Below are positions 45,601 to 53,748 of a DNA stretch of 64,000 bases, piece by piece. The notes beneath the pieces are model-generated. The model did no database searches, was not told where the DNA came from, and worked only from the letters and a program-made list of their open reading frames with translations. The translations under genes and the position numbers were made by a program. Each line of letters opens with the position of its first letter. Positions within the stretch are counted from its first letter, which is position 1. Source of the stretch: Desertivirga brevis (lineage in GTDB: Bacteria; Bacteroidota; Bacteroidia; Sphingobacteriales; Sphingobacteriaceae); assembly GCF_017355835.1 (NCBI RefSeq), contig NZ_JAFEWF010000016.1, positions 1-64,000 of the forward strand. Direction: 5' to 3'.

Positions 45601-46915
45601 TCACGATTTCAATTTGAGACAATGTGTTGAGGAAGTGTTGGATCTGTTTTCCAGTAAGGCTGCTGTAAGTGGTATTGATCTTATTTATCATCTGGATCCC
45701 GCTATTCCTTCTATGGTTGTAGCGGATGGGATGAGGCTACGGCAGATCCTGATCAACCTGGTTGGTAATGCCATTAAATTTACAAGCCATGGTGAAGTAT
45801 TCTTAAGCGTAAGCGAAATACAAACAACAGGACATGGCTTTAGTCTCAAGTTCGATGTAAGGGACACTGGAATTGGAATACCTAAGGAGAAGATAGAATC
45901 TTTATTTAAAGCTTTTTCTCAGGTTGACTCGTCTACAACGAGGAAATATGGAGGGACAGGTCTTGGTCTTGTTATTTGTCAGCGCCTCGTACAACTGATG
46001 GGCGGAGATATTACGGTATCAAGTGAGTTTGGAAAAGGTGCTACCTTCAGCTTTTATATAAGTGCTGAGGCAAGTGCGAAGAGCGATCTGGCAAGTGTTA
46101 CTTACGATTTGTCTGGTCTTGAAGGCAAAAAGGTGTTGGTGGTTGACGACAACCAAACGAATCTGAAAATACTTAAAATTCAGATGGAGCAGTGGAAGTT
46201 GGTTCCAGAATTAGCTTCCTCTGCAGAACATGCTTTGGGTCTACTATCCAGCAGGAAGAAGTACGACCTCGTGATCACCGATATGCAGATGCCGGAGATG
46301 GATGGAGTGGATTTGAGTAAGCTTATTAAGAGAAACCACGCTTCGTTGCCTATCATTCTTTTAAGCTCTATCGGAGATGAGACCAAAAAGAAATATCCTG
46401 ATCTCTTTGCTTCAATACTTACCAAACCCGTGAAGCAACAACACCTGTATAAAGTGATCCAGAAGGAACTTTCGTCTGTAGTGGAATTGCCAATAGCTGC
46501 GCCTGCTGCACCAAAAGTATTGTCTGAGGATTTTGCTTTGAAGTATCCATTCAAAATCCTTGTTGCTGAGGATAACCTGGTAAACCAAAAATTAATAGTT
46601 AAAGTGCTTAATAAGCTGGGATATGTACCTGACCTGGCAGAGAATGGGCGAATTGCTCTCCAAATGCTCGATAAGGAATTTTACGAGATAATCTTAATGG
46701 ATGTACAGATGCCCGAATTAGATGGATTGGAGACTACTAGACTTATTCGAAAGAATTATACACGGCAGCCGCAAATAGTGGCGATGACTGCCAATGCTAT
46801 GGTAGAGGACCGGGAAGAATGCCTTAAAGCAGGCATGGATCACTATATATCCAAACCTGTAAAGTTGCAGGAGCTTATTAGTTATTTGGAGACTTTATCA
46901 ACAGAAAAAGCATAG
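42602..46915 (+). CDS. Reg_prop/Y_Y_Y hybrid histidine kinase with two receivers
   Basis: ATG 42602, behind GAAGGA, is preferred over TTG 42590. The 1437-residue protein has a signal peptide (ending VYSQ), about 14 two-component propeller blades (pattern: LWIGT..GL..YD) to about residue 690, a Y_Y_Y domain, one membrane helix near 815, and a Gln/Glu coiled coil (about 850-915). HisKA ([12 protein letters not shown]), HATPase ([14 protein letters not shown]) and two receivers ([26 protein letters not shown]) follow. There is no AraC-type DNA-binding domain, so it is not a one-protein PUL regulator. Its place after the partner-switching genes (54-base gap) suggests it phosphorylates the REC-phosphatase. 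Confidence 0.93.
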   Translation: MIVSLLFMHTDYLRNIRFLYVSLLAVMLFPVLVYSQDNDLRFRRVTTRNGLSQSNVTSVVKDKKGFLWITTRDGLNRFDGNDFKVYRYNPEEPNSISSNYQSSLYLDRSGQLWIGSNAGLDRYDPLKDNFIHYPYKKTLHVKAIYQDSKNRMWIGSKSGFFLFNPTNGIYKEFLHADGNPASIGDDDINSITGIDNKIWLGTANAGISIYDPEKNTFTNHLYNSSDPSSIGAKNVKKIIQDRRGNIWAATEGGGLSLFNPASKSFKSLKNSPGNPNSIGSNHLIALAETSDGRLWIGSEAEGLSIYDPIARKFSVYKHDPYDSRTLSHNTVRNIYEDPDGTIWLCTNSGGISFLSKQADMFKHYKSIALKENSLSSNLVKCVLKDSRNHVWVGTETGVDEILPNGKYNHYKLGGTKSGLVSNNINAIAQINSEEIMFGTHDKGICVFNFKTGKWRSYLHESTKSNSLSDNRIYSIFVDSRQNIWIGTWMGGLNLFDAKTGTFRAYKNRPGNSRTIASNVIYDIKEDKGGNLWLGSDKGLLYFNTRNNVFLQYKHEAKNRNSLSNNLINSLSVDRSGNVWIGTAGGGLNCLNPKTSKFKVVSEKHGLPNDNINAVEIDSKGELWVSTNKGVAKYNPATEKVISYQMSDGLQSNEFLRGASYKAADGEIFFGGVMGFNSFYPDRIIIDTVPPKIVFTNLYLYNKPVAPGKNSPLKESISEAKEVRLVHDQKYVTFEFSALEFSSSGKVQYAYRLEGFDSGWIYLGNERKATYTNLPPGEYFFWVKATNSNGLWNEKGIFIKVIIEPAFWEAWWFKVLILTIVVAGGLYGDKYRIRRIREQRQHLEKLVKERTEEINKQKEDLEQLNSELQHKSEELQAQSEELQSQSEELQSQSEELQEVNRELLCQKEQENQARLEAELARQDAEKANQAKSVFLATMSHEIRTPMNGVLGMTALLCETELNEEQREYADTIYSSGEALLNVINDILDFSKIESGNMELDPHDFNLRQCVEEVLDLFSSKAAVSGIDLIYHLDPAIPSMVVADGMRLRQILINLVGNAIKFTSHGEVFLSVSEIQTTGHGFSLKFDVRDTGIGIPKEKIESLFKAFSQVDSSTTRKYGGTGLGLVICQRLVQLMGGDITVSSEFGKGATFSFYISAEASAKSDLASVTYDLSGLEGKKVLVVDDNQTNLKILKIQMEQWKLVPELASSAEHALGLLSSRKKYDLVITDMQMPEMDGVDLSKLIKRNHASLPIILLSSIGDETKKKYPDLFASILTKPVKQQHLYKVIQKELSSVVELPIAAPAAPKVLSEDFALKYPFKILVAEDNLVNQKLIVKVLNKLGYVPDLAENGRIALQMLDKEFYEIILMDVQMPELDGLETTRLIRKNYTRQPQIVAMTANAMVEDREECLKAGMDHYISKPVKLQELISYLETLSTEKA
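45209..45292 (+). repeat. Four 21-bp repeats encoding coiled-coil heptads
   Basis: Near-identical 21-base units start at 45209, 45230, 45251 and 45272. Each encodes a heptad of the type QSEELQS. The period of exactly seven codons keeps the heptad register if copies are gained or lost. Confidence 0.85.
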
Positions 46916-46923
46916 TAGATCTT

Positions 46924-46966
46924 AGAGCGTGTGCAGGTCTTAGCATTAACCTTGAGCACATGCTCT
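46924..46966. other. Inverted repeat after the hybrid kinase gene
   Basis: AGAGCGTGTGC pairs with GCACATGCTCT (one G-U pair), and AGGT with ACCT continues the stem inward. It begins 8 bases after the kinase stop. There is no T-run of note, so termination is uncertain. Confidence 0.5.
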
Positions 46967-46985
46967 GATCATTTAAAAATCTTAC

Positions 46986-47075
46986 TTATTCTTCGTCTTT
47001 CCTAATCGGGGCGTTTATAATCTCATAAGCCATCCAGGCAAATATGATAAGGAATACTATCAGCACTAATACCAT
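46986..47075 (-). CDS. 29-residue single-pass membrane peptide
   Basis: A frame too short for usual gene finders runs from ATG 47075 to TAA at 46986-46988. Residues 1-14 are almost purely hydrophobic (MVLVLIVFLIIFAW), followed by MAYEIINAPI and the charged end RKDEE, so one helix with the charged end in the cytosol is expected. AGAAAGAG six bases ahead of the ATG is a plausible ribosome-binding site. It lies between two convergent hairpins and is not part of either neighbour. Function unknown; the composition is what makes it look real. Confidence 0.6.
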   Translation of the reverse strand: MVLVLIVFLIIFAWMAYEIINAPIRKDEE

Positions 47076-47177
47076 TGAATTCTCTTTCTAGTATAAATAC
47101 GCTTTGGAAGGTAGTTTGGTATAGATGGAGTATAATAGTTAAAGGAAGAAGGCTTAGAAGAGAAATTGGTTTAAAAT

Positions 47178-47210
47178 AAAAAAGCGCTTTTAATAAAAAA
47201 GCGCTTTTTT
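47178..47210. terminator. Bidirectional terminator
   Basis: AAAAAAGCGCTTTT pairs with AAAAGCGCTTTTTT around a five-base loop, giving U-tracts on both strands. It ends the tRNA-Cys/59-residue transcript. Confidence 0.85.
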
Positions 47211-47231
47211 ATATGGTTCGAAAAGCTTTAA

Positions 47232-47411
47232 TTACTTTGCTTGTGCTTCGATTTGAGCTAAAACAGCATTGTTCTTTGCGATCTGGCTTTTAGCAGATTC
47301 TTGAGAACGGCTACCTAATTCAAGGTTACGACCTAACTTAAGAAACTGAACCTCCAGGCGCGATACCGTTTTATTCTTTCTGTCTTTTCTTTTTAAACGT
47401 GTAACTCCCAT
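47232..47411 (-). CDS. Conserved-looking small basic protein (59 aa)
   Basis: The start is set at ATG 47411 (MGVTRLKRKDRKNKTVSRLE), since the open frame further upstream runs through the tRNA. The N-terminal half is strongly basic and the C-terminal half is a helix rich in Ala, Gln and Asn. I do not recognise a named family; nucleic-acid or ribosome contact would fit the charge but is inference. The ATG is 25 bases from the tRNA-Cys 3' end and no terminator lies between, so both are probably on one transcript. Confidence 0.75.
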   Translation of the reverse strand: MGVTRLKRKDRKNKTVSRLEVQFLKLGRNLELGSRSQESAKSQIAKNNAVLAQIEAQAK

Positions 47412-47436
47412 GGTATTCTTTTTAAAATATTTACTG

Positions 47437-47507
47437 AGGTCGGAAGCGGATTCGAACCGCTGTAGGAGGTTTTGCAGACCTCTGCCTAGCCACTCGGCCA
47501 TCCGACC
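47437..47507 (-). tRNA. tRNA-Cys (GCA)
   Basis: A 71-base cloverleaf on the minus strand. The acceptor stem GGTCGGA pairs with TCCGACC, with discriminator U as expected for cysteine. The anticodon arm GAGGT-CTGCAAA-ACCTC gives anticodon GCA. The T arm AGCGG-TTCGAAT-CCGCT is standard. CCA is not encoded. Confidence 0.95.
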
Positions 47508-47529
47508 ATTTCCTTGTTTTTAAGGAACG

Positions 47530-47560
47530 CAAAAATAGTAATTTATCTCTTTATGTCAAA
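47530..47560 (-). promoter_or_regulatory. Promoter of tRNA-Cys (TTTG-N19-TATTTTTG)
   Basis: On the minus strand TTTG (47557-47560) and TATTTTTG (47530-47537) are exactly 19 bases apart, a perfect consensus. It overlaps the 3' end of the methyltransferase gene and predicts a start about 15 bases before the tRNA. Confidence 0.8.
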
Positions 47561-48301
47561 TGATTTTCTTCTTATTTCTGAACAAAAAATCGAAGCGGCA
47601 ATTGCAACATTCAGAGATTCTGCTTTTCCGAACCTTGGTATAGTCACTGATTCAGTTACTTCCGCTATAATTTGCGTTGAAATCCCCTTGCCTTCGTTAC
47701 CTAAAATAACAAGTCCCTCTTCTTTAAAATTCTTAGTATAAATATTTTCACCGTCTAATAATGCACCGTAAACGGGCAATTTAACCGCTGCCAGAAAGGG
47801 CTGCAATTCCAGATAGGTGACCCTTACTCTAGAAAGGGAACCCATAGTAGCCTGAACTACCTTTGGATTAAAAACATCTACTGTATCATTTGAACAGATT
47901 ATATCTTCGAACCCGAACCAATCTGCTGTTCTGATAATTGTACCCATATTGCCCGGATCTTGTATGCCATCTAAAACCAATGAGAATTTCCCTTTAAAAC
48001 TTTCTGGCACGATAGCCGTTTTTTCTGGGATTTCAACCAGAGCGAGAGCATGCTGTGGGGTTGTCAGAGCACTTAGTTTTTTTATTTCGGCATCCGTAAC
48101 TTCATGAATTTTTACTTTTTGTGTTAATTTGCTAAACCTTTCGAGGTAGTCCGCAGTGCAATAAATTGAGGATACCGTATAATCAGAATTTAAAAATTCA
48201 GTTATTGATTTTACGCCTTCTGCAATAAAGAGCCCTTGTTCTTTTCTTTGTTTTTTTTGTTGTAATGCATTTACAAAACTAATTTGAGATTTTGAAAGCA
48301 T
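47543..48301 (-). CDS. TrmH/SpoU-family RNA 2'-O-methyltransferase
   Basis: ATG 48301 gives 252 residues (MLSKSQISFVNALQQKKQRK). The N-terminal substrate-binding domain (1-90) includes GLFIAEGVKSITEFL. The SPOUT domain follows, with LVLDGIQDPGNMGTIIRTADWFG (motif 1), LVILGNEGKGIS (motif 2) and VTIPRFGKAESLNVAIAASI (motif 3), which form the knotted SAM site. It would methylate a ribose in rRNA or tRNA; the site is not predictable. Its start codon overlaps the start region of the divergent TamL-like gene by 10 bases. Confidence 0.93.
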   Translation of the reverse strand: MLSKSQISFVNALQQKKQRKEQGLFIAEGVKSITEFLNSDYTVSSIYCTADYLERFSKLTQKVKIHEVTDAEIKKLSALTTPQHALALVEIPEKTAIVPESFKGKFSLVLDGIQDPGNMGTIIRTADWFGFEDIICSNDTVDVFNPKVVQATMGSLSRVRVTYLELQPFLAAVKLPVYGALLDGENIYTKNFKEEGLVILGNEGKGISTQIIAEVTESVTIPRFGKAESLNVAIAASIFCSEIRRKSFDIKR

Positions 48302-50643
48302 ATTTAAACGTATATAATTTCCTGCTTGCAAGTATAGCGCTTTTGCTGCTTATCTTTTCTGGTTGTTCACCTACGCGCTATCTAAACGAAAATGAAGCTC
48401 TTGTTAGAAGTTCAAAGATAAAGGGAGTAGACAACCAATTTACAGAAGAAGCAGGTTTGTATATTCAACAAAGTGTTCGTCCTAATTCGCGTTTAAACCT
48501 TGCATTGTATAATCTTTTGAATACTAAGGACGGTAAGTATAGAACAGACAGGATTAAAGATATCGGGGAGGCTCCTCATATTCTCGACTCTACTATGGTA
48601 GAGATATCGAGAAATGAAATCGAGAAGTTTCTTTTTAAAAAAGGTTTTTTTAGAGCTAAGGTGAAGGCAGAGGTTGAAGTTCAAAAAAAGAGAGCCTTTG
48701 TAACGTTCGTCGCAACGCAAGGTCCCTCTTATAAATTGCGGAATTACTCCTATGAAATTCCTGATTCTGCCGTGAAGGATCTGTATTCATCAAGGCGAAG
48801 TGCTTTTACCCGGATAAGTGAAGGGATGCGTTATGATGAAGATTCTCTAAAATATGAAAGCATGCAAGTATTTGATATGCTTAAAAATAACGGCTACTAT
48901 GATTATGTGCAGCAATACATGCACTGTCTATTAGATACCAATATTGGAAATCATTTGGTTGATGTAAACGCTATAATTAATAATCCCCCTAACCGGGACC
49001 GGCATTTGGTCTATAATATTTTTAATACGAATATTACTGTAAATACCAGTAATGGAGATTCGCTTTCAAGAAAGGGCCCAAAATCTCTGGTTGTAGATTC
49101 TCAATATTATTTTAAAGATTATTCTGGCCGTTTCAGGTTCAAGCCATTTTCAAAATATATCTTCTTCAACAAATTTGATCTCTACGATAACGAAAAACGT
49201 GATCTGACCTATAACCGTTTGTACGAGCTGAACGTCTTTAAAAACATTTCCATAGAATACACGAAACGCAAAGACGACTCAACAAATCTTGATGTTAACA
49301 TTCTGGCTACTCCTTTAAAAAAAATGAGCAATAGGGTGGAGGGCGAGTTCACTTTTAATTCAGGAAGCAGCGGTTTTAACATCGGAAATACCTATTCGAA
49401 CAGAAATGTTTTCGGAGGAGCAGAACAACTTGACGTCAAGTTCCGTTACGGCATCTTGCGTGATTGGCGCGATCAGAACAGGTTGTATAACAGGGATTTT
49501 CAAATTGGGGCCAATCTTACTTTCCCACGTCTGCTAGCGCCATTCCGTATTCCTTCTATGGGCCGTTTTGGAATTCCCAGAACAACGATCTCCAGTAGTC
49601 TTCAAGTTTCGGATTGGAGTAATGCTCTCTCGAATAGGCTATTTATAAACTCCATTACTTATAATTGGGCAGAAACACCATTCAGGTTCCATAGTTTAAC
49701 GCCAATCAATATAGAGTATCGCGATGGGAGACTAGATCCTGCCTTTAGAGATACTCTAATAGAGCAGGGAAACCGAATTTACGTTGAAACGAACGACAGG
49801 CAGTATATAAATTTAGGAAGCCAGTATAGCTTCACATTCAATAACATCAAATTGAATAGCTACGAGAACTTTATTTATTTCAGAAATTTTACTGATGTTG
49901 GTGGAAATACCCTGGCCCTGCTAGCCAACGCACTTGACCTTCCTAAGAATGGAGGGGTTCGAACACTTTTCAGATTGCGCTACCTTCAATATGCTAAAAC
50001 GGAGTTTGATTTAAGATTATATAGAAGTTTAGGGGGCGAACGCCAATTTATTGCGAGACTTAACCCCGGAGTTGCTTATCCTTACGGAAACATTTCAGAT
50101 CTTCCCTTCGAGAAGAAATTTTTTGTAGGTGGGTCTACAAGTATAAGAGCATGGCAAGCGCGAACCCTGGGACCAGGAAATTATAACAGAGCCGTAAGAA
50201 GTCAGGAGATTCGCGAACGTTTAACAAACCTGGATCAATTGGGGGAGATCAAGTTGGAAGGCAACTTCGAATACCGGTTCAAGATGCTCGACAATCTTTT
50301 TGGTGCAAAATTAAAAGGGGGGGTGTTTGCAGATTATGGAAACGTTTGGACTTTCAACAAACTGGGTGATGTTCCTTCCGCCAAAGTTCAGCTTAAACTT
50401 AATGAGCTGTTTAATCAGATAGCAATAGGAACCGGGGCAGGATTACGTTTCGACCTTGACTACTTTGTATTCCGGTTCGATGTGGGTGTTAAGGTTAAAG
50501 ATCCTCAGTTTGGAGATGATGATCAGTGGGTAATCAAGCATCTGTTTAATAACAGAGAATTTAAAGATCAGTATAGACAAACAAACTCACCAGACAGATA
50601 TGGTTTCCTGCAATATAATTTCGGTATCGGTTTGCCTTTCTAG
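48292..50643 (+). CDS. TamL-like BamA/TamA-family outer-membrane lipoprotein
   Basis: A 783-residue protein with lipobox FSGC (Cys25) followed by SPTRYLNENEALVR. POTRA-like domains cover about residues 35-330 and an Omp85 beta-barrel fills the rest, with KKFFVGGSTSIRAWQARTLGPG as the conserved barrel motif. Lipidated TamA homologues of Bacteroidota (TamL) act in outer-membrane protein biogenesis or envelope transport. TTG 48292 is the only start I find that keeps the whole signal sequence; it overlaps the divergent methyltransferase start by 10 bases. Calling it TamL rather than another Omp85 member rests on the lipobox and N-terminus. Confidence 0.88.
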   Translation: MKAYLNVYNFLLASIALLLLIFSGCSPTRYLNENEALVRSSKIKGVDNQFTEEAGLYIQQSVRPNSRLNLALYNLLNTKDGKYRTDRIKDIGEAPHILDSTMVEISRNEIEKFLFKKGFFRAKVKAEVEVQKKRAFVTFVATQGPSYKLRNYSYEIPDSAVKDLYSSRRSAFTRISEGMRYDEDSLKYESMQVFDMLKNNGYYDYVQQYMHCLLDTNIGNHLVDVNAIINNPPNRDRHLVYNIFNTNITVNTSNGDSLSRKGPKSLVVDSQYYFKDYSGRFRFKPFSKYIFFNKFDLYDNEKRDLTYNRLYELNVFKNISIEYTKRKDDSTNLDVNILATPLKKMSNRVEGEFTFNSGSSGFNIGNTYSNRNVFGGAEQLDVKFRYGILRDWRDQNRLYNRDFQIGANLTFPRLLAPFRIPSMGRFGIPRTTISSSLQVSDWSNALSNRLFINSITYNWAETPFRFHSLTPINIEYRDGRLDPAFRDTLIEQGNRIYVETNDRQYINLGSQYSFTFNNIKLNSYENFIYFRNFTDVGGNTLALLANALDLPKNGGVRTLFRLRYLQYAKTEFDLRLYRSLGGERQFIARLNPGVAYPYGNISDLPFEKKFFVGGSTSIRAWQARTLGPGNYNRAVRSQEIRERLTNLDQLGEIKLEGNFEYRFKMLDNLFGAKLKGGVFADYGNVWTFNKLGDVPSAKVQLKLNELFNQIAIGTGAGLRFDLDYFVFRFDVGVKVKDPQFGDDDQWVIKHLFNNREFKDQYRQTNSPDRYGFLQYNFGIGLPF

Positions 50644-51176
50644 AAGAAAAACGATTTTAAACCTTCATATAGGGTCTCGAAGAACGTCGGGAAGCTGAGT
50701 CCGTTCTTTGAATTGAAGAAGAACATTGCTACAAGAATAATTATTCCGTAGATAAGAAACCTCTTGAACAACCCGGATAATACTACAATAGCAATCGGTA
50801 TTAACACAAGAAGCTTGAGGTTTATTTTTATCGGAGTTAACGAGTCTGCTTTTTTCCATACGTAGTAAAGCCTGGTCACAGAGGTGCTATCATTAATATG
50901 TTTTAAATAGATGAATGTCGATTTTTCTATCGGTTGCGGTGTGATGGCTACACCCTCGTTAAACCGGAGGTCTTGCTTAAATCCATTGATGTTGAATTGA
51001 TATCTCCCAGACACTTCCAAGGGAGTTTCATTGCTGTCGGTTGCTATTATTGCCAGCTTATCATTTCTCAATAGACTTTCTTTGATAATGAAATTGCTGA
51101 GCCTCCCCGGTTCAGCGCACAAAGCAACCAATGTCAGACAAAAAGAGAATATAGTAAGGGTAATGGTTTTTTTCAT
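50640..51176 (-). CDS. Unknown envelope protein with signal peptide and C-terminal membrane helices (178 aa)
   Basis: A signal peptide (MKKTITLTIFSFCLTLVAL) is followed by a beta-rich domain of about 100 residues (FIIKESLLRNDKLAIIATD) and two hydrophobic helices at about 121-135 and 139-155. I do not recognise a family. The last codon region is shared with the convergent TamL-like gene: both stops lie in the palindrome TCTAGA at 50639-50644. An envelope role linked to TamL would be speculation. Confidence 0.7.
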   Translation of the reverse strand: MKKTITLTIFSFCLTLVALCAEPGRLSNFIIKESLLRNDKLAIIATDSNETPLEVSGRYQFNINGFKQDLRFNEGVAITPQPIEKSTFIYLKHINDSTSVTRLYYVWKKADSLTPIKINLKLLVLIPIAIVVLSGLFKRFLIYGIIILVAMFFFNSKNGLSFPTFFETLYEGLKSFFF

Positions 51177-51505
51177 TAGAGTAATCTGTTTTATTGTATG
51201 TAATAATTTTCTGCAAACAAAGCGAAGTTGTTTCCCCCAGCTAAGATAAAGCTACCTTCAACATCCGCTTTTTTTCTTTTCGTTTGAATGTATTCTTTAT
51301 AAGGGACTCATTTTGAATTTTGTTCTAATAAGCTTACCTCGTTTCTCGTGCAAAACGGCACAATAATAAAATAAAAGAATTTCTTTTTGACAGGTTTTAG
51401 TTTTCTAAAATGGTCTTCAAACTGGTACTTCAATATTTTCCTAAATTATAGGACCTTTTTTTGATCTAGCTGTCCTATATTTAATCATTTAGAAATATAT
51501 GAGGT
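51177..51505. other. Intergenic region with an inverted repeat ahead of the CHRD-ECF operon
   Basis: 329 bases without a convincing gene. TATAGGAC (51447-51454) and GTCCTATA (51472-51479) form an 8-bp inverted repeat with a 17-base spacer. TATATTTA at 51476-51483, one base from the -7 consensus, overlaps its right arm, so the repeat could be an operator. Nothing else is recognised here. Confidence 0.5.
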
Positions 51506-52009
51506 TTGGGAAGAATAAGTGAATCTGTAAGCATCAGCAGGGCTAGACAAAATACTCTTTTAGGGTTTCTTTTTCTTCAATTTGCAATAGTAGCTTGTAG
51601 TAAGGAAACTTTGCAGATGGAGGAGGTGACCGTGAAGCCACCTTTAAAAAGTTATAAGGTGACTGCCCGGTTAGATAATAAGCAGTCTGGAACTAGTTCA
51701 GAGGCGAAGGGAATCTTTACTGGAAGTTATAATGAGAGAACGAAGATCTTAACCTATAAGATCGAGTTTACCGGGATAAATCCCAAATCGATAGAGGTGA
51801 AAAAAGGCCCTCGTGGAACGAGTGGATCTTTGGTATATGAACTCCCCCGGAAAGCTTCAAGCCTTTATGAATCTGGACAAGAGGGACAAAGACTCCTAAC
51901 AGCCTTACAGGAGAGAGACCTGATTAAGGGGAACTGGTTCATTATTATTTGTACAGAGAAGTATCCGCTGCAGGAAATTAGAGGTCAAATTACTTTAAAG
52001 AGTGAGTGA
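51506..52009 (+). CDS. CHRD-like domain lipoprotein
   Basis: It seems to start at TTG 51506, behind GAGG, giving 167 residues with a lipoprotein signal (FLQFAIVACSK). The domain (about residues 50-167) follows the CHRD pattern: YKVTARLDNKQSGTSSEAKG, then LTYKIEFTGI, then GPRGTSGSLVYEL and ending EIRGQITL. The usual AHIH segment reads KSIEV and the usual NIHT reads IICT, so the histidine positions typical of many CHRD proteins are lost. It overlaps a possible GTG start of the sigma gene and is first in the operon. A role as envelope sensor or auxiliary is unproven. Confidence 0.7.
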   Translation: MGRISESVSISRARQNTLLGFLFLQFAIVACSKETLQMEEVTVKPPLKSYKVTARLDNKQSGTSSEAKGIFTGSYNERTKILTYKIEFTGINPKSIEVKKGPRGTSGSLVYELPRKASSLYESGQEGQRLLTALQERDLIKGNWFIIICTEKYPLQEIRGQITLKSE

Positions 52010-52041
52010 TCTGGATTAATTTAGTGACCTACTCTTTTTCA

Positions 52042-52653
52042 ATGGTAATAGAACCTGCGGGACCAAATAATGATAATGATTACGAGATCCTGTCTCTCAT
52101 TAAGCAAGGAGATAGGCTTGTCTATGAGGGGTTTTACAAAAAGCACTATAAAACCCTGCATATCCTTGCCTTTAGCTATGTAAAAAGACATGAGATAGCA
52201 GAGGAAATTGTAAACGATGTATTCATTAACATTTGGAACAAGGCTGCAGATATTGCTATAAACCAGTCTTTTAAGAGTTATATTGTCAGATCCGTAGCTA
52301 ATGCTTCAATTAATTATATAAAGAAAGAAAAGGTGTATGCAGAAAAGCAGGAAAAATACACCAGGTGGACTGAAAATACGTTAAGCTTAGAGGAAGATAT
52401 GGAAGAAAAAGAGCTCGTCCTGCTGCGGCTTGAGAAGGCTCTTGATCTTTTGCCTCCCCAATGTAAGAAAGTGATGATGATGAGCCGTTTTGAAAAGTTG
52501 AAGCAACAGGAGATCGCCGATCGCTTAAACATTTCAATAAAAACGGTAAAAAACCATCTCACTTATGGTTTTTCGAAGCTAAGAGATACTCTTTCAGCTG
52601 ACGGAATTGTTATTACGCTGCTCATTTTTATTGTATTCTCACTAATAATATAA
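52042..52653 (+). CDS. ECF sigma factor (Bacteroidota expansion family)
   Basis: ATG 52042 gives 203 residues; a GTG at 52006 overlapping the upstream stop is possible. Region 2 includes LVYEGFYKKHYKTLHILAFSY and AEEIVNDVFINIWN; region 4 includes LDLLPPQCKKVMMMSRFE and the helix-turn-helix QQEIADRLNISIKTVKNHL. A strongly hydrophobic tail (VITLLIFIVFSLII) follows region 4, as in some Bacteroidota ECF factors, and could tether it to the membrane. It should be controlled by the FecR encoded 5 bases after its stop. Confidence 0.93.
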   Translation: MVIEPAGPNNDNDYEILSLIKQGDRLVYEGFYKKHYKTLHILAFSYVKRHEIAEEIVNDVFINIWNKAADIAINQSFKSYIVRSVANASINYIKKEKVYAEKQEKYTRWTENTLSLEEDMEEKELVLLRLEKALDLLPPQCKKVMMMSRFEKLKQQEIADRLNISIKTVKNHLTYGFSKLRDTLSADGIVITLLIFIVFSLII

Positions 52654-52658
52654 CATCC

Positions 52659-53675
52659 ATGGAAATGCAGAATAATTTTAATGAATATGCTTTTACTCTC
52701 ATAGTTGATGAGTTTGATGGTAATATTTCAGAGGATCAAAAAATGGAATTGCAGGCCTGGAGGCAATTATCAGCGGAGAATGAAAAGATCTATCAGGAAT
52801 TTCATTCAATAAAGTCAGAGATTGATGCACTTGCAGCATTTAAAGAGATTGACGTAAATGCTTCATGGAGCAAGGTTAATGAAGGGTTAGATGCAAGAGT
52901 TTTCAATCTAAGGGGATCTTCTTCAGAAAGAAAAGCGCGTGCTACTGGATCATCAACTAAGAAAAGCTACAAATGGCTCTATGGCCTTGCTGCTTCAGTT
53001 ATATTTGTAATTGGTCTTCTAATGTTCAGGTCTGGGGGATTAGACAGATTAGAGACAGGCGCGGGAGAACATAAAAGAGTTACTCTTCCGGATGGTTCAT
53101 GGTTGGCCCTGGCTGAAGGAACAGTGATTCAATACGACAGCTTGGGATTTAATAATAAACGGGAATTAATCTTTGTTAAGGGAGAGGCCTTTTTCAGGGT
53201 GATCCACAACCACGAAAAGCCATTTCTGATCAAAACGGACGAGGCTACCATCCAAGACCTTGGAACTGATTTTTTCGTTACAAAAAACAAAGAATCAGTT
53301 AAGGTTATGGTTAGTTCAGGTACAGTTGCCTTGAAAGCACTAGCTACTGGAGAGTCCAGGATTATATCGGCGGGGCATTCAGGCCTCTATTCGAGTAATG
53401 ATAAGTCTCTCACTGAAAAGCCAGACACAGGAGCCCACGAGGTACAAAGGCTTAATAAACAGCTTACGTTTGTGAACGCCGATTTGATGGAAATTGTTAA
53501 CAAGTTAAAGAGCGTTTACGGAAAAAATATAGTAATAAAAGACAGGTCTTTGATGCATAGAAAATTAACCGCTCCCTTGTCTTATCAAACAGTGGATAGT
53601 GCACTTTCTGTTATCGCTGCATCACTGCAGGTGAAAGTAGCTCGTTCCGGTTCTGGCTTTGTTATTATGAAATAA
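52659..53675 (+). CDS. FecR-family anti-sigma regulator
   Basis: A 338-residue protein: a cytosolic sigma-binding region (1-105), a membrane helix at about 108-125 (WLYGLAASVIFVIGLLMF), a FecR domain (HKRVTLPDGSWLALAEGTV; FVKGEAFFRV) and a C-terminal DUF4974 domain (LTFVNADLMEIVNKLKSVYG). It sits in the classical order sigma, FecR, STN-bearing receptor, and would carry the receptor's signal to the ECF factor. Confidence 0.93.
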   Translation: MEMQNNFNEYAFTLIVDEFDGNISEDQKMELQAWRQLSAENEKIYQEFHSIKSEIDALAAFKEIDVNASWSKVNEGLDARVFNLRGSSSERKARATGSSTKKSYKWLYGLAASVIFVIGLLMFRSGGLDRLETGAGEHKRVTLPDGSWLALAEGTVIQYDSLGFNNKRELIFVKGEAFFRVIHNHEKPFLIKTDEATIQDLGTDFFVTKNKESVKVMVSSGTVALKALATGESRIISAGHSGLYSSNDKSLTEKPDTGAHEVQRLNKQLTFVNADLMEIVNKLKSVYGKNIVIKDRSLMHRKLTAPLSYQTVDSALSVIAASLQVKVARSGSGFVIMK

Positions 53676-53748
53676 TTGATCAAATTTTTGTACTAATCAC
53701 CAAATTGTAATATAATAGCCTGTTAAGACCATCTGAAGGGTAACAGGT

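Noticed and set aside
42602..46915. Reg_prop kinase as a hybrid two-component regulator of the arabinan locus
   Set aside because: It lacks the C-terminal AraC-type DNA-binding domain, ends in two receivers, and lies 16 kb away in another operon.
47232..47501. An 89-codon version of the 59-residue gene
   Set aside because: Its first 22 or so codons translate the tRNA-Cys; the ATG at 47411 is the realistic start.
51499..51522. ATG at 51499 as the start of the CHRD lipoprotein, with a frameshift
   Set aside because: That frame stops after seven codons. The TTG at 51506 gives a complete lipoprotein signal without assuming an error, though a sequencing error cannot be excluded.
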